Below, piece after piece: positions 24,689 to 34,061 of a DNA stretch of 64,000 nucleotides (positions within the stretch are counted from its first letter, which is position 1; each line of letters starts with the position of its first letter). Both the position numbers and the translations under genes were made by a program. This DNA comes from Alternaria dauci (Eukaryota > Ascomycota > Dothideomycetes > Pleosporales > Pleosporaceae): positions 6,944,001 through 7,008,000 of the forward strand of contig NC_091272.1 of NCBI RefSeq assembly GCF_042100115.1. The letters are read 5' to 3'. A model generated the notes under the pieces. The model was given only the letters and a program-made list of their open reading frames with translations. It was not told the origin of the DNA and did no database searches.

Positions 24689-25798
24689 CCTAGTCACCCG
24701 TGGTAGAAGGTGTATGCAGGTTGACGATGCTGCGGTACGTGGTGGGTGGGTGGTGTTGCGGCGAGCGTCGCAACGTTCGTGTTGTGGCAACATGCGCGAG
24801 GAAACAGCCGGAGAGCGGTGAAAAGTGAAAGGGGAAGCTCCCAGTAATTTTAGCCTCGTCGCCCGTACTGAGCCTAGTAGAACGATGACCAGGAGTAGGG
24901 CATAGTATAGCCACCCGGTTCTGGCGTGAGCGCTCACTGTTGAGCATTGCGGGTACAGCGCACAAGACTCTGACGCGGGCTCACGTTGCGTACGCGCGAA
25001 ACAGAGAAAGTTGATAAAAGATATGGGGATCACCCGAGTGTATAGAAAGCGAGCAGAGGGAGAAGAGAGACAAGGAGCAGGGAAAGTAGGGAGAGACATG
25101 GGGATCACCCAAACGCAGTTCTGGCCGTCATCGTGAACTGAATCGAGCATAGAAGTTGATAGAACCAAACAAAAGAAAGCGAAAAGAGATATGGGGATCA
25201 CCCAGCCGTAGGACTAACTGTAGTCGCGAAGGAGAGAGCCAAGACGTAGCCGGCTACACGCTGCGCATTGCTGTGGCCTTGACGCTCGCTAGATCTCCCA
25301 TTCACCTTGGCATGTCCTCGCTTATTTGTATGGCCGGTCCGATAGTTATCTTCCTATTGCCCAAAGGTCGACTGGCTGTCCACTTCTGTCTCTTGGTACC
25401 AACTTGTAGAACTCGGGTGATCCCCATATCCTCTTCGCGTCCCTATCGTTCTCCATCCAATCCTTCTTTTCACGTGTCTTTATCTTGCTCCTCGCTTCCT
25501 CACGCACAACCCAAGGTGAGCAACGCAAAATTTGCTTGGCGTTAGCGTCTCTCGCGCTCGCGCTACCTAGTCCTGCACAAATAACACTTTCCTCCACACC
25601 AACTACTTGACACCTTCCCCGAATTGCTTCTCTTGAAAGCAAACCACTCTCAACGTCGATATCTCTACCTACCCATTGACCCTTGTCGGTAAGTTGTTGT
25701 GGCCTCCTGTTCCGCTGATCGATTGCTAACGATGTGCTGTCCGTATAGAAACAAAGTCTCACCTACCGTTGAAACTCTGTTTTTGCATATCGTCCAGC
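24689..25798. promoter_or_regulatory. Divergent D/E promoter region, copy 1
   Basis: 1.1 kb between the divergent start codons of genes D and E. The 16-bp motif ATATGGGGATCACCCR occurs at 25,021-25,036, 25,096-25,111 (ACATGGGG form), 25,189-25,204 and inverted at 25,414-25,429. A 5'-UTR intron of gene E is predicted at 25,689-25,748 (GTAAGT, GCTAAC, TAG). See copy 2. Confidence 0.6.
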
Positions 25799-28700
25799 AT
25801 GGCCGACCAGTCTGTCATGCACTACATGGTCAATGACCGGCCGACGTCGGCGCCGCATGATACAGAAGTCTACGACCAGGGCATTGCTGTCTTGGAGGCA
25901 CCCGGCAAAGACTCTGTCCAGCTCGGAGGCCTTCCCGACGCCCCTGACCGAGAGAAGCACGCCTGCTTCACCTGCAAAGAACCAGGCCACAGGGCCAAAG
26001 ATTGCCCCAAGAAGCTCGAACAGCAAGCGTGTTCCAACTGCGGCGAGGTTGGCCATGTCTACCGCGACTGTCCCACGAACGAGTGCTTCAACTGCGGTGG
26101 TCACGGGCACCTCTCCAAGCAATGCCCTAGTGAGCCAGCAGCAGACCAGGGCCCTAGGTGCAACGGCTGTAACCGTCTCGGCCACGTTGCCTCGGATTGC
26201 TTCTATCCCCAGCCGATCAAAACCCGCAAGTTTCGTGCTCCTAAGGAGGACGCCTCCAAGGAGGACGTCTCCAAGGAGGACGTCTCCAAGGATGGCAAAG
26301 ACGAGCTTCCTCCTGCCCAAACCATGGCCCCACCACTGGATAAACCTAGCTTCACAACAAAGTTATTCACTCGGAAGATCCCTCACTATGTCTCCTCCGT
26401 TAGTGTAGAGATGGATATTTCCTATCCGAGCGACGACGCTAGTATCACCCTCCGTGGCCACGCTCATCGGGCAGCCTCCATTACCCTGACAGCCCACAAC
26501 ATCGTCAACTGCACTGTACTTCCCATGAAGATCACCGATGAGTTCTTCACCTCAAGGGTTTCCCAAGAAGATGTTAAGCGAGCTGCTAGTAAGCTTGCAC
26601 TCAGCGAACTAGGGATGCTCCTACACTTCCGCTTCGACCTCCAAACCGAACAACCTGACGGACAACCTCTGAACTCCCGCCCCCTCTACGGATTGGGGTT
26701 CTTCTCCCACCAGAACTTTGGGATCTTCGATGAAGTCATCCATCGTGCTCGCGATATCCTCGAGAATGGCGGCGAGGGCACCGTGCTGCACTTCTTCACG
26801 GTCGCCACAGAGTCAGCACAAGAGCGCATGGATACCGTGTACAAAGAGATGCAAGCTCAATACAAGAACGACCCGATTCTGCTCTACTGGAAGGACTGTC
26901 GTGTCAACCCTCAGACTGGCATGGAGATCTCTGTCGACAAGCAGCCGAAAGGATTCAAGGTCCCTCCCCAGTGGGCATTCCAGAACAACACACAGTACGT
27001 CACCGTGCACTACCAGAACCTTGTCCACGAACTGCGCAAGGCCGCCAAGCAGAAGGGTTTCGAGATCACCGACACCAAGATTATGAAGGTTCGCGGCGGC
27101 GGTGACCGGTTATACTACGCCGAGCTCAGGGTACCAGAGGGCGCCAGCTACCGCGAGGGCGCCTTCGTGGACATCCAGTTCAGTCCCTACCAGGAGCAAG
27201 CGGACACCTGGCGATTTGAGATCAAACCGTCCGCAGGCATCACGCCCGCTAGCTACATAGGCGGCTTTCTCTACCGCCCTCGCTTGGGTGCATCCTTCGC
27301 CGAGCAGCCCCTGTTCAAGGAGGGCGTTCACTACAGCTGTGCATTTAACTATCGTACTTTGCCTGAAGCTGAAGAGGCATTGCGTAAGCTTCGCGGCATC
27401 TACGTCTTTGCTCGCTTGAACCCTGCCACCGTGGGAATCAAGCGCCAGATCAACGCCCTTAACCATTACTTCCGAGGCGGCGATGCCTTTAGCGATGTCA
27501 CTCAAATCCTCCACAACTCCTACCTTCGCTTCCCAGACGACAAGATCGTGGACTACTTCGCCGGCATGTTCGCGTATTTGGGAGACAACGGTGCTAAGGA
27601 CAGCATCATGGAGCGTCTGAACCGCTCACTCCAACCCGACGTTTTGCAGAAGCTTCGCGCCCTTGCCGGTGGTGTAGCGCTCATCCAAGGTCCTGGTGGC
27701 GTTGGCAAGACACGCATCATCGAGGCTCTGGCTGTTGCGCACTACGAGGCTCAACAAACTGGCGTTATCCATGGCCTTGGTCGCCTTGCTGCTTTCTGGG
27801 TCACGTCGCCGTTGAACAAGCAGCTCGACGACGCTATGCTCAGGATCTACACGGCCTGCCTAGAGCGACGGAAGGAGCTCAAGGCCGCTGGCATCCAGGC
27901 ACGTTTCCCTATCGTAATCCGACGCCATATGAAAGAGACGGAGACAGCGGTTGTTCGCAAGGAGTCCGAAGCTGCTCGCAACGTCCTGCTAAAGAACGAG
28001 AAGCCGCCCTACTTTGAATACATCGAAGAAGAGCACTTCACCAAGGACCAGCTGAAAGAGCAGGCAGCGGCTTACCAGGAGAAGTCCAGTGAAGACAGGC
28101 GGACCATGGCGTTCCTTGACGCACTGACAGTGGACTCGCAATTCCGCATCCTTCTTGAGACGTCCGAGACAAAGTCGTCTTTCACCGACAAGCGACTTCA
28201 GTTGGAAATGCTGTCGGAGGGTGCGTGGGTTCTGCGCCTCGCCGGAGTGCCGGAGCGTAATGCCGATACGAACGAGTTAGTGGTACACGAAATCGCCCAA
28301 CCAAAAAAGTACCGCGATTTCCGTTTTCAGCTCGACCTCTATGCTTCAGGCCAAGAATTCGACGCCGATGACATGCGCCGACTGACTGCTCTCACCAACG
28401 AGATCATTAGGGACCTCGCTCAACTGGCCGTAGCCATTGGCATGACCTCCGACGTAATCTCGCAGCCGCGTACTCATACGCTCGAGCAGCCGTATGCCGT
28501 TCATCACGACGAGGCTGGCAAGTCAAGCGAGTCAAGCACGCTCGCTCCTCTCGTGTACACGCACGCCTATAATAACGAGGGCCCGCTGATGGTCGAGCGC
28601 AAGGCCATAACACCCCACCTGTTCTTCGGCGATATCCATCAGCCAAAGCCTTCTGCTGCCGGTGGTTCGGAGGAACGTCACGTCTTCAGTGATCAGCAGG

Positions 28701-30118
28701 ACCTACCTTTCTTCCATCGTGCGATGCTAGGCGGCTGTACCACTATTTACCTGCACACACAGTACCGCTTCAATTCCGACATCAACGCTCTCACCAACCA
28801 CATCCTTCCTCGTGGCCGTATGGAAGTGGCCCCCGGGGTAGATGACCGGGAAGAAAACATTCGCGCCATGGAGATCGCGATGGAGCAGTTCAACATTTCC
28901 TCCGGCCATCGCGTCATCTTCGTCAGCGTCAAAGGTAGCCACGACATCGTCGGTGCCACCAAGTCTCGCTACAACAAGGACTTCATTCCCTATACCCTCC
29001 GGGCCGTCTGCAAGATGATCGCTGGCGGGTTTTCTGGTAAGCAGGTCGCTATCATCACCCCGTATGTAGCGCAAGTTGCCGCTATCCGCTTCGTATTGGC
29101 TAGATTCATGGAGCACTTAGCCAATCAGGTTGACGAGGAGGAGCTGTTCAAACTTAGCGTCCAGCTGCGAGACGTCGAAGTCTTCACAGTCGACAAAATG
29201 CAGGGCGCCGAGAAGGAAGGTATTGTATTCGACACCACCAACGCTGGCGACCTCGGTTTCGTCAAGCATACCACACGAATGCTCCTAGCCGTTGGACGCG
29301 CGCGTTCCCTCCTCGTTATCGTTGGTAATCCTGTGAGCGTCCTCGCCGAATACACTGGTGCGACCGACAAGGACAAGCGGTACGTCAAGCTCGCCTACTA
29401 CAAGGTTTGGAAATGGTGCCTAGACCGAAAATCCGCCATCCAATTGCACGTTGATCCAGAATTGGCTCAAGGTTGGTGCGAGTTCAACCCCCCGTTCAAT
29501 GTCGCCGAGCATATAGAGGCCTTCGCTGCGGGCTCTCAGGCCACTGAAGAGCCCATAAAGATGTTTCCCGATGCCAACTACGGACCTCTCCCCACATTTT
29601 CCACAGCCTCCCCCGTCGACGGTGATGGAATTGATTTCTATTCCGGTGGAGATGACTGGAATCGGGATGACGCCAAGGACAAGCCAAATGATGATGGGAT
29701 TCCTTTCTATTCCGGTGGAGATGACTGGAATCGGGATGACGCCAAGGACAAGCCAGAGGGTGAGGATCACGCCGACGATGGTGGAGACGAAGCCAAGGAC
29801 AAGCCAGAGGGTGAGGATCACGCCGACGATGGTGGAGACGAAGCCAAGGACAAGCCAGAGGGTGAGGATCACGCCGACGATGGTGGAGACGAAGCCAAGG
29901 ACAAGCCAGAGGGTGAGGATCATGCCGACGATGGTGGAGACGAAGCCAAGGACAAGCCAGAGGGTGAGGATCACGCCGACGATGGTGGAGACGAAGCCAA
30001 GGACAAGCCAGAGGGTGAGGATCACGCTGACGATGATGAGGATCACGCCGGCAATGATGAGGGTCACGGTGGAGATCAGTGCAGCAACGTAGCACACGAC
30101 TGGAACCAGTACGATTGA
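25799..30118 (+). CDS. Gene E copy 1: zinc-knuckle SF1 (UPF1-like) helicase, 1,439 aa
   Basis: This copy is open from the ATG at 25,799, chosen because it is the first ATG after the predicted 5'-UTR intron; in-frame codons further upstream include no ATG. It has the same domain order as the copy-2 protein: four CCHC knuckles (residues about 56-134), an SF1 helicase core with GPGGVGKT, DEAGK, GDIHQ, QYRF and QGAEKEG motifs, and an acidic repeat tail. The tail has two 23-residue FYSGGDDWNRDDAKDKP-type units where copy 2 has five, giving 69 fewer residues. One residue at the start of the tail is Gly (GGA) here and Arg (AGA) in copy 2. It is likely nuclear or nucleic-acid associated. It appears intact. 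Confidence 0.88.
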   Translation: MADQSVMHYMVNDRPTSAPHDTEVYDQGIAVLEAPGKDSVQLGGLPDAPDREKHACFTCKEPGHRAKDCPKKLEQQACSNCGEVGHVYRDCPTNECFNCGGHGHLSKQCPSEPAADQGPRCNGCNRLGHVASDCFYPQPIKTRKFRAPKEDASKEDVSKEDVSKDGKDELPPAQTMAPPLDKPSFTTKLFTRKIPHYVSSVSVEMDISYPSDDASITLRGHAHRAASITLTAHNIVNCTVLPMKITDEFFTSRVSQEDVKRAASKLALSELGMLLHFRFDLQTEQPDGQPLNSRPLYGLGFFSHQNFGIFDEVIHRARDILENGGEGTVLHFFTVATESAQERMDTVYKEMQAQYKNDPILLYWKDCRVNPQTGMEISVDKQPKGFKVPPQWAFQNNTQYVTVHYQNLVHELRKAAKQKGFEITDTKIMKVRGGGDRLYYAELRVPEGASYREGAFVDIQFSPYQEQADTWRFEIKPSAGITPASYIGGFLYRPRLGASFAEQPLFKEGVHYSCAFNYRTLPEAEEALRKLRGIYVFARLNPATVGIKRQINALNHYFRGGDAFSDVTQILHNSYLRFPDDKIVDYFAGMFAYLGDNGAKDSIMERLNRSLQPDVLQKLRALAGGVALIQGPGGVGKTRIIEALAVAHYEAQQTGVIHGLGRLAAFWVTSPLNKQLDDAMLRIYTACLERRKELKAAGIQARFPIVIRRHMKETETAVVRKESEAARNVLLKNEKPPYFEYIEEEHFTKDQLKEQAAAYQEKSSEDRRTMAFLDALTVDSQFRILLETSETKSSFTDKRLQLEMLSEGAWVLRLAGVPERNADTNELVVHEIAQPKKYRDFRFQLDLYASGQEFDADDMRRLTALTNEIIRDLAQLAVAIGMTSDVISQPRTHTLEQPYAVHHDEAGKSSESSTLAPLVYTHAYNNEGPLMVERKAITPHLFFGDIHQPKPSAAGGSEERHVFSDQQDLPFFHRAMLGGCTTIYLHTQYRFNSDINALTNHILPRGRMEVAPGVDDREENIRAMEIAMEQFNISSGHRVIFVSVKGSHDIVGATKSRYNKDFIPYTLRAVCKMIAGGFSGKQVAIITPYVAQVAAIRFVLARFMEHLANQVDEEELFKLSVQLRDVEVFTVDKMQGAEKEGIVFDTTNAGDLGFVKHTTRMLLAVGRARSLLVIVGNPVSVLAEYTGATDKDKRYVKLAYYKVWKWCLDRKSAIQLHVDPELAQGWCEFNPPFNVAEHIEAFAAGSQATEEPIKMFPDANYGPLPTFSTASPVDGDGIDFYSGGDDWNRDDAKDKPNDDGIPFYSGGDDWNRDDAKDKPEGEDHADDGGDEAKDKPEGEDHADDGGDEAKDKPEGEDHADDGGDEAKDKPEGEDHADDGGDEAKDKPEGEDHADDGGDEAKDKPEGEDHADDDEDHAGNDEGHGGDQCSNVAHDWNQYD

Positions 30119-30673
30119 AAAGGTTCTAGAGACGCTGGAGGTGATTTGGAGATCAAGGAAGACAAGCCTCCCAGTAGGATAGTGTGGGACTAGGCTAATA
30201 TCGATCTCTTCTTGTTCTTTGAAAGCCAGTACGTAGTAATGAAGAGAAGTAGTAGAGTAAGAGTTTATGCGCTTACTCTATTCCTCTTAAAGTGATAATA
30301 CACTGTATCAAAATAATAAACGTGCTGGTAAAAGACGCAAGCACAACACTGTTGAAAGACACTGTAATAAATCGCGGTAAAGGTGTGTTTCCTAAACACC
30401 TTGAGTTCACCGTATGCAGCTGTATATGTTTGACAATAGATGGGTTGGAAGTAAAGCCCTGAACTTCAAGCGGTTCTGGAGAGTTGCGGCTACGTTGGGG
30501 AGAAGAGGAGTTAAGGCAGAAGAGGATTTTGGAGGAGAAGTAATAATATACTGTATGTAGAACTTATACGGGTGTATAAAGCTGTAATATGTAGTATAGT
30601 AAGGTACAATAGGTGGTACAATAGTTGGTAATATGTACTATAGTATGTTGTATTATACATTACGATATATCAC
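30119..30673. other. Gene E 3' flank, copy 1
   Basis: About 550 bp without an ORF. It contains the motif shared with the gene B 3' flank (30,313-30,344, core AAAAGACGCAAGCAC) and a short dyad, AAGGTGTGTTTCCTAAACACCTT, given here as stem AAGGTGT and ACACCTT. It becomes AT-rich to the right and leads into the 22-bp array. Confidence 0.5.
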
Positions 30674-30936
30674 GGTTGATGTTGCAGCAAGTTGAGGTTC
30701 ATGTTGCAGCAAGTTGCGGTTGATGTTGCAGTAAGTTGCGGTTCATGTTATAGTAAGTTGCGGTTAATATTGCAGTAAGTTGCGGTTGATGTTGCCGTAA
30801 GTTAAGGTTGATGTTATAGTAAGTTAAGGTTTATGTTACAGTAAGTTACAGTTTATATTATAGTAAGTTAAGGTTTATATTATAGTAAGTTAAGGTTTAT
30901 ATTATAGTAAGTTAAGGTTTATATTATAGTAACTTT
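30674..30936. repeat. 22-bp minisatellite, copy 1 (about 12 units)
   Basis: Units follow GTTGCAGCAAGTTGAGGTTCAT. From left to right they decay toward TTATAGTAAGTTAAGGTTTA, which is the same unit with CA and TG turned to TA. The array has 21 fewer units than in copy 2. Confidence 0.88.
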
Positions 30937-32370
30937 TAATAAATATTAAAGTTAGTATTACCTAATCTTTTAAAAATTTATATATCTATTAGTATAAATA
31001 GTTAGTAATCCTTTTACTATATCTTTAAAAAATATACTTTCTACTAAATATATTTATAATAATTAATTTTTTTCTTTCTTATTTATTATTTAATAATATT
31101 ACTATAGAAGTAATAAAACTAGACTACTTTTACTTTATAATAATAAAGTAATAAATAAAGAAAAAGTATAAAATAAAGCTAGTTAAATTAAATTTTATTT
31201 AAATAAGTAGAATAATAAATACTAAAGTAAGAATAAAGTTATTAAGTATTTAATTAAGTAATAAGTAAAGATAGTTTAAAGCTATATTAACTAAATACTA
31301 GTTACTACTAAGTAAGACTTTCTTATATTATCTTTATAAAAGAAATTTATACTACTATATATAAAACTTAAATAAAGATTAAGAATTTATAAAGTTTTAC
31401 TATAATTAAGAAACCTTTTAAAAAAAGTTATTTATTTTACTTAACTAAGGGTAAGTATATAGTATATAGTAATATATTAAATAAGATTTTTTTACTTTTT
31501 TATTTATCTATATTCTTATATAAAGGTTTACTTAGATTTAATAACTTTTAACTACTTTATAAAAAGAAGAAAAGAGTATAACTTATATTTAAGATAAAGA
31601 TATTTATAAAGTAAAAGAATAAAATATTTAATACTTTAAAATAAAAAATATTTTATAAAAATTTAGTATTTTTTCTTTAAGAAAAAAAAGTATAATAAAG
31701 TATTAGTAACTACTAAGTATAGTTATTTAAAAAATAAGAAGTAGTTTTTTATAATTTATTATTTTATAATAACTAGTTACTTCTAATTAACTTACTATAT
31801 AATAAGCTAAAGCTTATTTAGTTTATTCCTTAATAGTATCCTAGATATATATATAAAGTATACTACTTATAGAATCTAAGTAGTAAGTAGTTTACTTAGA
31901 TTCTATACTAGTAAACTAAATAAATAATACTCTAAGCTACTACTTCCTAAATAACTTTTAAACTATAGCTTTCCTTAACTTCTTTTCTTATTTAATAAAA
32001 TAATAGTATACTTATATAATAGCTCCTTAAGTATAGCCTTTTATATACTACTTCTAACTATATAGCTATTTTTAATTAAGTAAACTAGTAGAAAGAAATA
32101 ATTTTAAAAGTAGTATTTATTAAAAGTTAATAAAAGATTTAAGGTAAAAATAAATTTTTTTTTATTTTATTTAAAAAAAGAGTTTTTAAGTATTTTAAGT
32201 AATAGTTAGTATAGTTTTTTAAATCCTTTATTACTAATAGTAAGATTTATTTCTAAAGTATATAGTTTTATTATTTATATTACTATATAGCTAATAATAT
32301 TATAAGAATAAAATAAATATAAACTTTACTACTATTTTACTTTAACTTTAATATAAATTAATCTTAAAAG
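30937..32370. other. AT-rich RIP-saturated block, copy 1
   Basis: About 1.4 kb, almost entirely A and T, with no ORF. The length and nearly all bases are the same in copy 2 (56,616-58,049), with only a few scattered differences. It is probably an ancient RIP-destroyed sequence that was copied along with the unit. Confidence 0.75.
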
Positions 32371-32772
32371 CCTTAAGTAACTAAGAAGCCCTAAATAACT
32401 AAGAAGCCTTAAGTAACTAAGAAGCCCTAAGTAACTAAGAAGCCCTAAGTAACTAAGAAGCCCTAAGTAACTAAGAAGCCCTAAATAACTAAGAAGCCCT
32501 AAATAACTAAGAAGCCCTAAGTAACTAAGAAGCCCTAAGTAACTAAGAAGCCCTAAATAACTAAGAAGCCCTAAATAACTAAGAAGCCCTAAGTAACTAA
32601 GAAGCCCTAAATAACTAAGAAGCCCTAAATAACTAAGAAGCCCTAAATAACTAAGAAGCCCTAAATAACTAAGAAGCCCTAAATAACTAAGAAGCCCTAA
32701 ATAACTAAGAAGCCCTAAATAACTAAGAAGCCCTAAATAACTAAGAAGCCCTAAATAACTAAGAAGCCCTAA
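32371..32772. repeat. 18-bp array containing CCCTAA, end of unit 1 (about 22 units)
   Basis: Tandem units of AGCCCTAARTAACTAAGA. Each contains CCCTAA, the C-rich strand of the usual fungal telomere repeat TTAGGG, but the rest of the unit is not telomeric. It forms the junction between unit 1 and unit 2. The array at the unit 2/unit 3 junction has four more units. Confidence 0.92.
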
Positions 32773-32829
32773 ATACTATAGAGGTAAACAGTATAACTAG
32801 CATAGGGTTAGAGGTAAGAGAGTAGCTAT

Positions 32830-33904
32830 AGAGGTCTACCCCTAGGGGTAAGATAGTATCTATAGAGTACTACCCTTAGGGGCGAGATAGTAGGCGTAGA
32901 GTGCTGCCCCCAGGGGCGAGATAGTAGGCGCGGGTTGCTGCAAGTTACTGCAAGTTGCTACCCCCGGGGGCGAGATAGTAGGCGTAGAGTGCTGCCCCCA
33001 GGGGCAAGATAGTAGCCGTAGAGTGCTGCCCCCGGGGGCGAGATAGTAGCCGTAGAGTGCTGCCCCCAGGGGCGAGATAGTAGCCGTAGAGTGCTGCCCC
33101 CAGGGGCGAGATAGTAGCCGTAGAGTGCTGCCCCCGGGGGCGAGATAGTAGCCGTAGAGTGCTGCCCCCAGGGGCGAGATAGTAGCCGTAGAGTGCTGCC
33201 CCCAGGGGCGAGATAGTAGCCGTAGAGTGCTACCCCCGGGGGCGAGATAGTAGCCGTAGAGTGCTGCCCCCGGGGGCGAGATAGTAGCCGTAGAGTGCTA
33301 CCCCCAGGGGCGAGATAGTAGCCGTAGAGTGCTGCCCCCAGGGGCGAGATAGTAGCCGTAGAGTGCTGCCCCCGGGGGCGAGATAGTAGCCGTAGAGTGC
33401 TGCCCCCAGGGGCGAGATAGTAGCCGTAGAGTGCTGCCCCCGGGGGCGAGATAGTAGCCGTAGAGTGCTGCCCCCAGGGGCGAGATAGTAGCCGTAGAGT
33501 GCTGCCCCCAGGGGCGAGATAGTAGCCGTAGAGTGCTACCCCCGGGGGCGAGATAGTAGCCGTAGAGTGCTGCCCCCGGGGGCGAGATAGTAGCCGTAGA
33601 GTGCTACCCCCAGGGGCGAGATAGTAGCCGTAGAGTGCTGCCCCCAGGGGCGAGATAGTAGCCGTAGAGTGCTGCCCCCGGGGGCGAGATAGTAGCCGTA
33701 GAGTGCTGCCCCCAGGGGCGAGATAGTAGCCGTAGAGTGCTGCCCCCAGGGGCGAGATAGTAGCCGTAGAGTGCTGCCCCCGGGGGCGAGATAGTAGCCG
33801 TAGAGTGCTGCCCCCGGGGGCGAGATAGTAGGCGTAGAGTGCTGCCCCCAGGGGCGAGATAGTAGCCGCGGATTGCCGTAAGGTGCTGCCCTTGGGGGCG
33901 AGAG
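32830..33904. repeat. 34-bp GC-rich palindromic minisatellite, copy 2 (about 31 units)
   Basis: Same unit as in copy 1. The core GCCCCCGGGGGC is a perfect 12-bp palindrome in about half the units; the others have a CCCCCAGGGG core. A variant with CTACCCCC instead of CTGCCCCC recurs 306 bp apart (33,231 and 33,537), i.e. nine units, with the same variant order around it, so part of the array grew by duplication of a nine-unit block. Confidence 0.92.
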
Positions 33905-34061
33905 TGACTAACACTCACCGCTAGACTTACAGCGGCCTATGCAAGAATAGACGGCTTCTCGCCTACTTATACCTTGTGTAGTACCTCTCTATTGCTTTCT
34001 TACCTTCTCTTATCTCTTTTCCACTTACCTTAGTTTCTGTGTTCTTTCTAACAACGTTGCA

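Larger units (their letters stand above)
8595..32772 (+). repeat. Large five-gene tandem unit, copy 1 (24,178 bp)
   Basis: Identity with copy 2 starts at ATACTATAGAGG (8,595, equal to 32,773 and 58,524) and continues for the whole unit at near-perfect identity. It contains genes A, B, C, D and E, two non-coding minisatellites, a 68-bp array, a MITE-like element, an AT-rich block and the 18-bp CCCTAA-type array that ends it. Genes A, B and D are broken here by RIP-type stops; C and E are open. On its left it abuts unrelated AT-rich DNA with no 18-bp array, unlike copies 2 and 3. No terminal inverted repeats or target duplication were seen at the unit ends. Confidence 0.9.

Noticed and set aside
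29420..30097. Hydrophobic or His-rich minus-strand frames opposite the gene E tail (also 54,472-55,314)
   Set aside because: They are antisense shadows of the acidic DDAKDKP-type repeats, and gene E is clearly the coding strand.
32371..32772. CRISPR-like array
   Set aside because: Units are contiguous tandem repeats with no unique spacers, and the genome is eukaryotic.
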